A stretch of 64,000 nucleotides of DNA from Antrihabitans stalactiti (lineage in GTDB: Bacteria; Actinomycetota; Actinomycetes; Mycobacteriales; Mycobacteriaceae), in contig NZ_VCQU01000002.1 in the NCBI RefSeq assembly GCF_012932915.1, positions 496,001 through 560,000 on the forward strand, given 5' to 3'. The notes under the pieces are model-generated. The model saw nothing but the letters and a program-made list of their open reading frames with translations. It was not told the DNA's origin and did not search any database. Both the position numbers and the translations under genes were made by a program. Within the stretch, counting starts at the first letter, position 1. Each line of letters starts with the position of its first letter. Positions 61,952 through 64,000 of this stretch are shown here, one piece after another.

Positions 61952-63261
61952 TGGTCGAGCTGACGAAGGGATACGCAGTGACTCTGAGCGAGATAGAAAC
62001 GACCCCGACCGACGGATCCACCGAGAAGTGCCCGACCGCCTTTCGCTACTGGGATTCGTTGGACACCAAACAGGTTCGACGAGCGCGCCGCATAGTGAAG
62101 CGGGTGACCGGCGGCGAACTGTTCCCGACCGACCGTCAGGCCCACGACTTCTGCAGCGACCTGTTCGAGGGCGATCCCGTCGCAGAGCGTTTCGTCGCCG
62201 AGGTCATTCGCGGCGACGTCGGCCCCAAGGCGGGCCGCAAGATGCTCGACGCCGCACTCTCCGACGGTATCGACAGCCTGCCCGACGTCCCCGACGCGAT
62301 GGCAGAGTTGTTCGCCGAGTTCGAGACTGTGCCCGATTGGGTCCAACCCGAGCTGGTCGAGCAGGGCGCAGCGATCTGGCGCCGCTGGGGCACAATGCTT
62401 TTCAGCTTCGCGGGAGCCGAAACCCTCGAGATCTACACCGAGGCGGCCGTCGCGACGCCGCTGTCACTCGCAGGCGGTTACGCCGGTGACAATGCGCTGC
62501 GCCGTTTCCTGGAGACCTGCCGCTTCTGGATCGACGTGTCCGAACCGGGCGCTCTGCTCACCCCCGGTTCGAAGGGCCGCGTCACCGCGCTGAAGGTGCG
62601 AGTGATGCACGTGTCGGTGCGTGCCAGGGTCGCTCAGCACGCCGAATGGGACACGGAGAAGTGGGGTTTGCCGATCAGTCAGGGCTACATGCTGTTGACC
62701 CTGTTGGCGGGAAGTGTGACCCCGGGTTTGGCGCTGTGGTCGCTCGGCCACCAAACGACGCCGTCGGAAATCAGGGCCCTGCTGCATTTTCAGAAGTACA
62801 TGGGTTACCTGCTCGGAGTGCGGGTCCGGTGGTATCCCGAGACGATCACCGACGCACTGCGACTGCTCGCAATGACCGTCGCGTCCCGGTCCTACGACGC
62901 CGGAACTCACGGCGCGGAACTGATCGAGTCGTACCCCGCCGCATTCGCCCCGCGAGATGGTCACCGCGGTCTGGTCCGGCTGCGCGAGGCTTACAACTTC
63001 CGGATCAACTCGGTGTACTCGGCGATGTACATGGCGCCGGGGACTCGAAGCAAATACACCATGCCTGCAGCGTTTCCGTGGATTCTCATTCCATTGGTGC
63101 GGTTTCCCTTGATCACCGGCATGGAACTGGCGCGCAGGTTCGTTCCCGGCTTCGGTCGCGTGCACGAGAAGGTCATGCTCTGGCACCGCGAGAACTGGTA
63201 CCAAGCCCAAATGAGCGGCCGTACAGCCGCATTCGACGCGAGCGGAGCGTTGCGACGATGA
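61951..63261 (+). CDS. MpaB/latex-clearing-protein-type oxygenase (DUF2236)
   Basis: A 436-residue protein of the oxygenase MpaB family, related to the haem b latex clearing protein Lcp. Characteristic stretches are WRRWGTMLFSFAGAETLEIYTEA, FWIDVSEPG, KVRVMHVSVRARVAQHAEW and GLPISQGYMLLTLLAGSVTPGLALWSLG, with conserved Arg, His and Lys/Thr positions that could surround the haem. A cytosolic location is likely as no signal peptide is seen. Substrates in the family include polyisoprene and fungal meroterpenoids; the one here is unknown. Start ATG 61951 or GTG 61978. It overlaps the next gene in ATGA. Confidence 0.82.
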   Translation: MVELTKGYAVTLSEIETTPTDGSTEKCPTAFRYWDSLDTKQVRRARRIVKRVTGGELFPTDRQAHDFCSDLFEGDPVAERFVAEVIRGDVGPKAGRKMLDAALSDGIDSLPDVPDAMAELFAEFETVPDWVQPELVEQGAAIWRRWGTMLFSFAGAETLEIYTEAAVATPLSLAGGYAGDNALRRFLETCRFWIDVSEPGALLTPGSKGRVTALKVRVMHVSVRARVAQHAEWDTEKWGLPISQGYMLLTLLAGSVTPGLALWSLGHQTTPSEIRALLHFQKYMGYLLGVRVRWYPETITDALRLLAMTVASRSYDAGTHGAELIESYPAAFAPRDGHRGLVRLREAYNFRINSVYSAMYMAPGTRSKYTMPAAFPWILIPLVRFPLITGMELARRFVPGFGRVHEKVMLWHRENWYQAQMSGRTAAFDASGALRR

Positions 63262-64000
63262 CAACTCCCACCATCATCGAGGCATGGAACGGTCCTGGCC
63301 GCCGCGACGGCGAACTGACCCCGGTGCGCCCGCACCACAACGCTTTGCATTCCGAGAACAGGTTCACCGCGTTCGAGCATTGGTACTTCGATGCGCACCT
63401 GACCTCGGGGCACACCGTGATCGGCTTCCTCGCCAAGCGTAGGCCCGAGGACCTGCCGAACTGCCGGCCATGGGTGGAGTTGATCGTCTACGCGCCCGAC
63501 GGAACTCGGCTACAGGTCAGCAAGAAGTACCCGCGCGCCCAGGCGACCTTCTCGTCGGAGAAGTGCGACGTGGTGATCGGGCCGAACCGTGCCTATGTCG
63601 AGTTCGGTGAATCGGGGTTGCCGATTCACCACGTGTACCTCGCCGAAGACGGTCTCGAATTCGATTTGACGTTCGAGAACGAAACTCCGAGTTGGATGCC
63701 GGGCAAGGGCGAAACCCATTTCGGTGCAAAGGATTCGTTCGGTTGGACGGTCGGGGCTCCGCGCGCCCGGGTGTCTGGGTCCGTACGAATCGGCGGAGAG
63801 ACCTTCGACGCGGACGGCCGCGGTTACGCCGACCACAACTGGGGCGTCGGCGACATGAAGCGCGTCATCGAACGCTGGCATTGGGGTCGGCTCTACGTCG
63901 ACGACTATTCGCTGCTCTACGCGACGGTCCTGACGCAGAAGAAGTACGGCGCCCACGAGATTCGGCCGTTGATGCTGGCTCGTGGTAACGAGATCATCCT
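63258..64000 (+). CDS. CrtC/AttH lipocalin-like protein, partial at window end
   Basis: At least 247 residues in an open frame from ATG at 63258 to the window edge with no stop. The sequence has repeated beta-strands with HWYFDAHLTSGHTVIGFL near the N-terminus, and GRGYADHNWGVGDMK followed by ERWHWGRLY, which match the HDHNWG-type signature of CrtC/AttH lipocalin-like proteins (carotenoid hydratase and related folds). It overlaps the MpaB-type oxygenase stop in ATGA, so both are one operon under the TetR regulator. The 3' end lies outside. Confidence 0.82.
   Translation, partial: MTTPTIIEAWNGPGRRDGELTPVRPHHNALHSENRFTAFEHWYFDAHLTSGHTVIGFLAKRRPEDLPNCRPWVELIVYAPDGTRLQVSKKYPRAQATFSSEKCDVVIGPNRAYVEFGESGLPIHHVYLAEDGLEFDLTFENETPSWMPGKGETHFGAKDSFGWTVGAPRARVSGSVRIGGETFDADGRGYADHNWGVGDMKRVIERWHWGRLYVDDYSLLYATVLTQKKYGAHEIRPLMLARGNEII

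Noticed and set aside
1-64000. CRISPR arrays, tRNA or rRNA genes, transposases
   Set aside because: Read through on both strands, no spaced direct repeats, cloverleaf-like segments, rRNA blocks or transposase-type proteins were recognised. Low-similarity RNA genes could be missed by eye.

Overview
The window is high-GC chromosomal DNA from an actinobacterium, most likely of the Nocardia/Rhodococcus/Mycobacterium group. This rests on a CadI close to the mycobacterial protein, a DUF222/13E12-type HNH protein, a PknK-like and a PknH-like Ser/Thr kinase, many ArsR/TetR regulators, frequent GTG starts and ATGA/GTGA gene overlaps. The genus cannot be named from sequence alone. No rRNA, tRNA, transposase, prophage or CRISPR array was seen. 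About 72 genes fill nearly all of the window. The only gene-free stretch above 300 bases (30756-31365) holds a gene remnant and palindromes.

Layout. 46-3321: an arsenic/metal island, with an arsR-aquaporin-arsC-FMN reductase operon, then divergent cadI and a second arsR sharing twin operators. 3325-5644: two CNNM/CBS membrane proteins. 5864-9730: a PAS protein, a short PknK-like kinase-ATPase and a zinc alcohol dehydrogenase. 9743-15915: an allantoin/ureide catabolic cluster (CitE-like protein, allantoicase, PuuE allantoinase, Asp/Glu-type racemase, NCS1 permease, GntR regulator). 16052-17124: small stress and membrane proteins. 17185-18763: a molybdopterin oxidoreductase, its flavin reductase and a zinc-ribbon protein. 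18803-20397: DUF1003, PAP2 and L,D-transpeptidase envelope genes. 20554-25482: an envelope glycosylation set (DegT aminotransferase, GT2, large membrane protein, GtrA).

25763-30217 is the least familiar block: a glycine-zipper exported protein, a membrane-anchored protein, a MinD/ParA-like protein without its P-loop lysine, and four tandem copies of a small secreted two-cysteine protein. 30219-34380: a lipoprotein, a gene remnant with palindromic DNA, the HNH protein, and an MFS exporter with its MarR regulator. 34438-42871 is a phospho-signalling block: an FHA protein, a 1030-residue FHA/iron-sulfur/flavin fusion, a TPR-kinase-sensor fusion, and a class C beta-lactamase-like lipoprotein whose three catalytic motifs are all altered.

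42883-55273: an ECF sigma factor, a quinone reductase, a PLD-family protein, an HTH protein, another Ser/Thr kinase, TetR-SDR and TetR-amidohydrolase-crotonase groups, and an APC permease. 55333-59763: a SARP/LuxR-scale regulator with small enzyme-like neighbours. 59751-60934: a VOC protein behind an ArsR-ArsC fusion. 61261-64000: a TetR regulator diverging from an MpaB-type oxygenase and a lipocalin-like protein that runs off the window.
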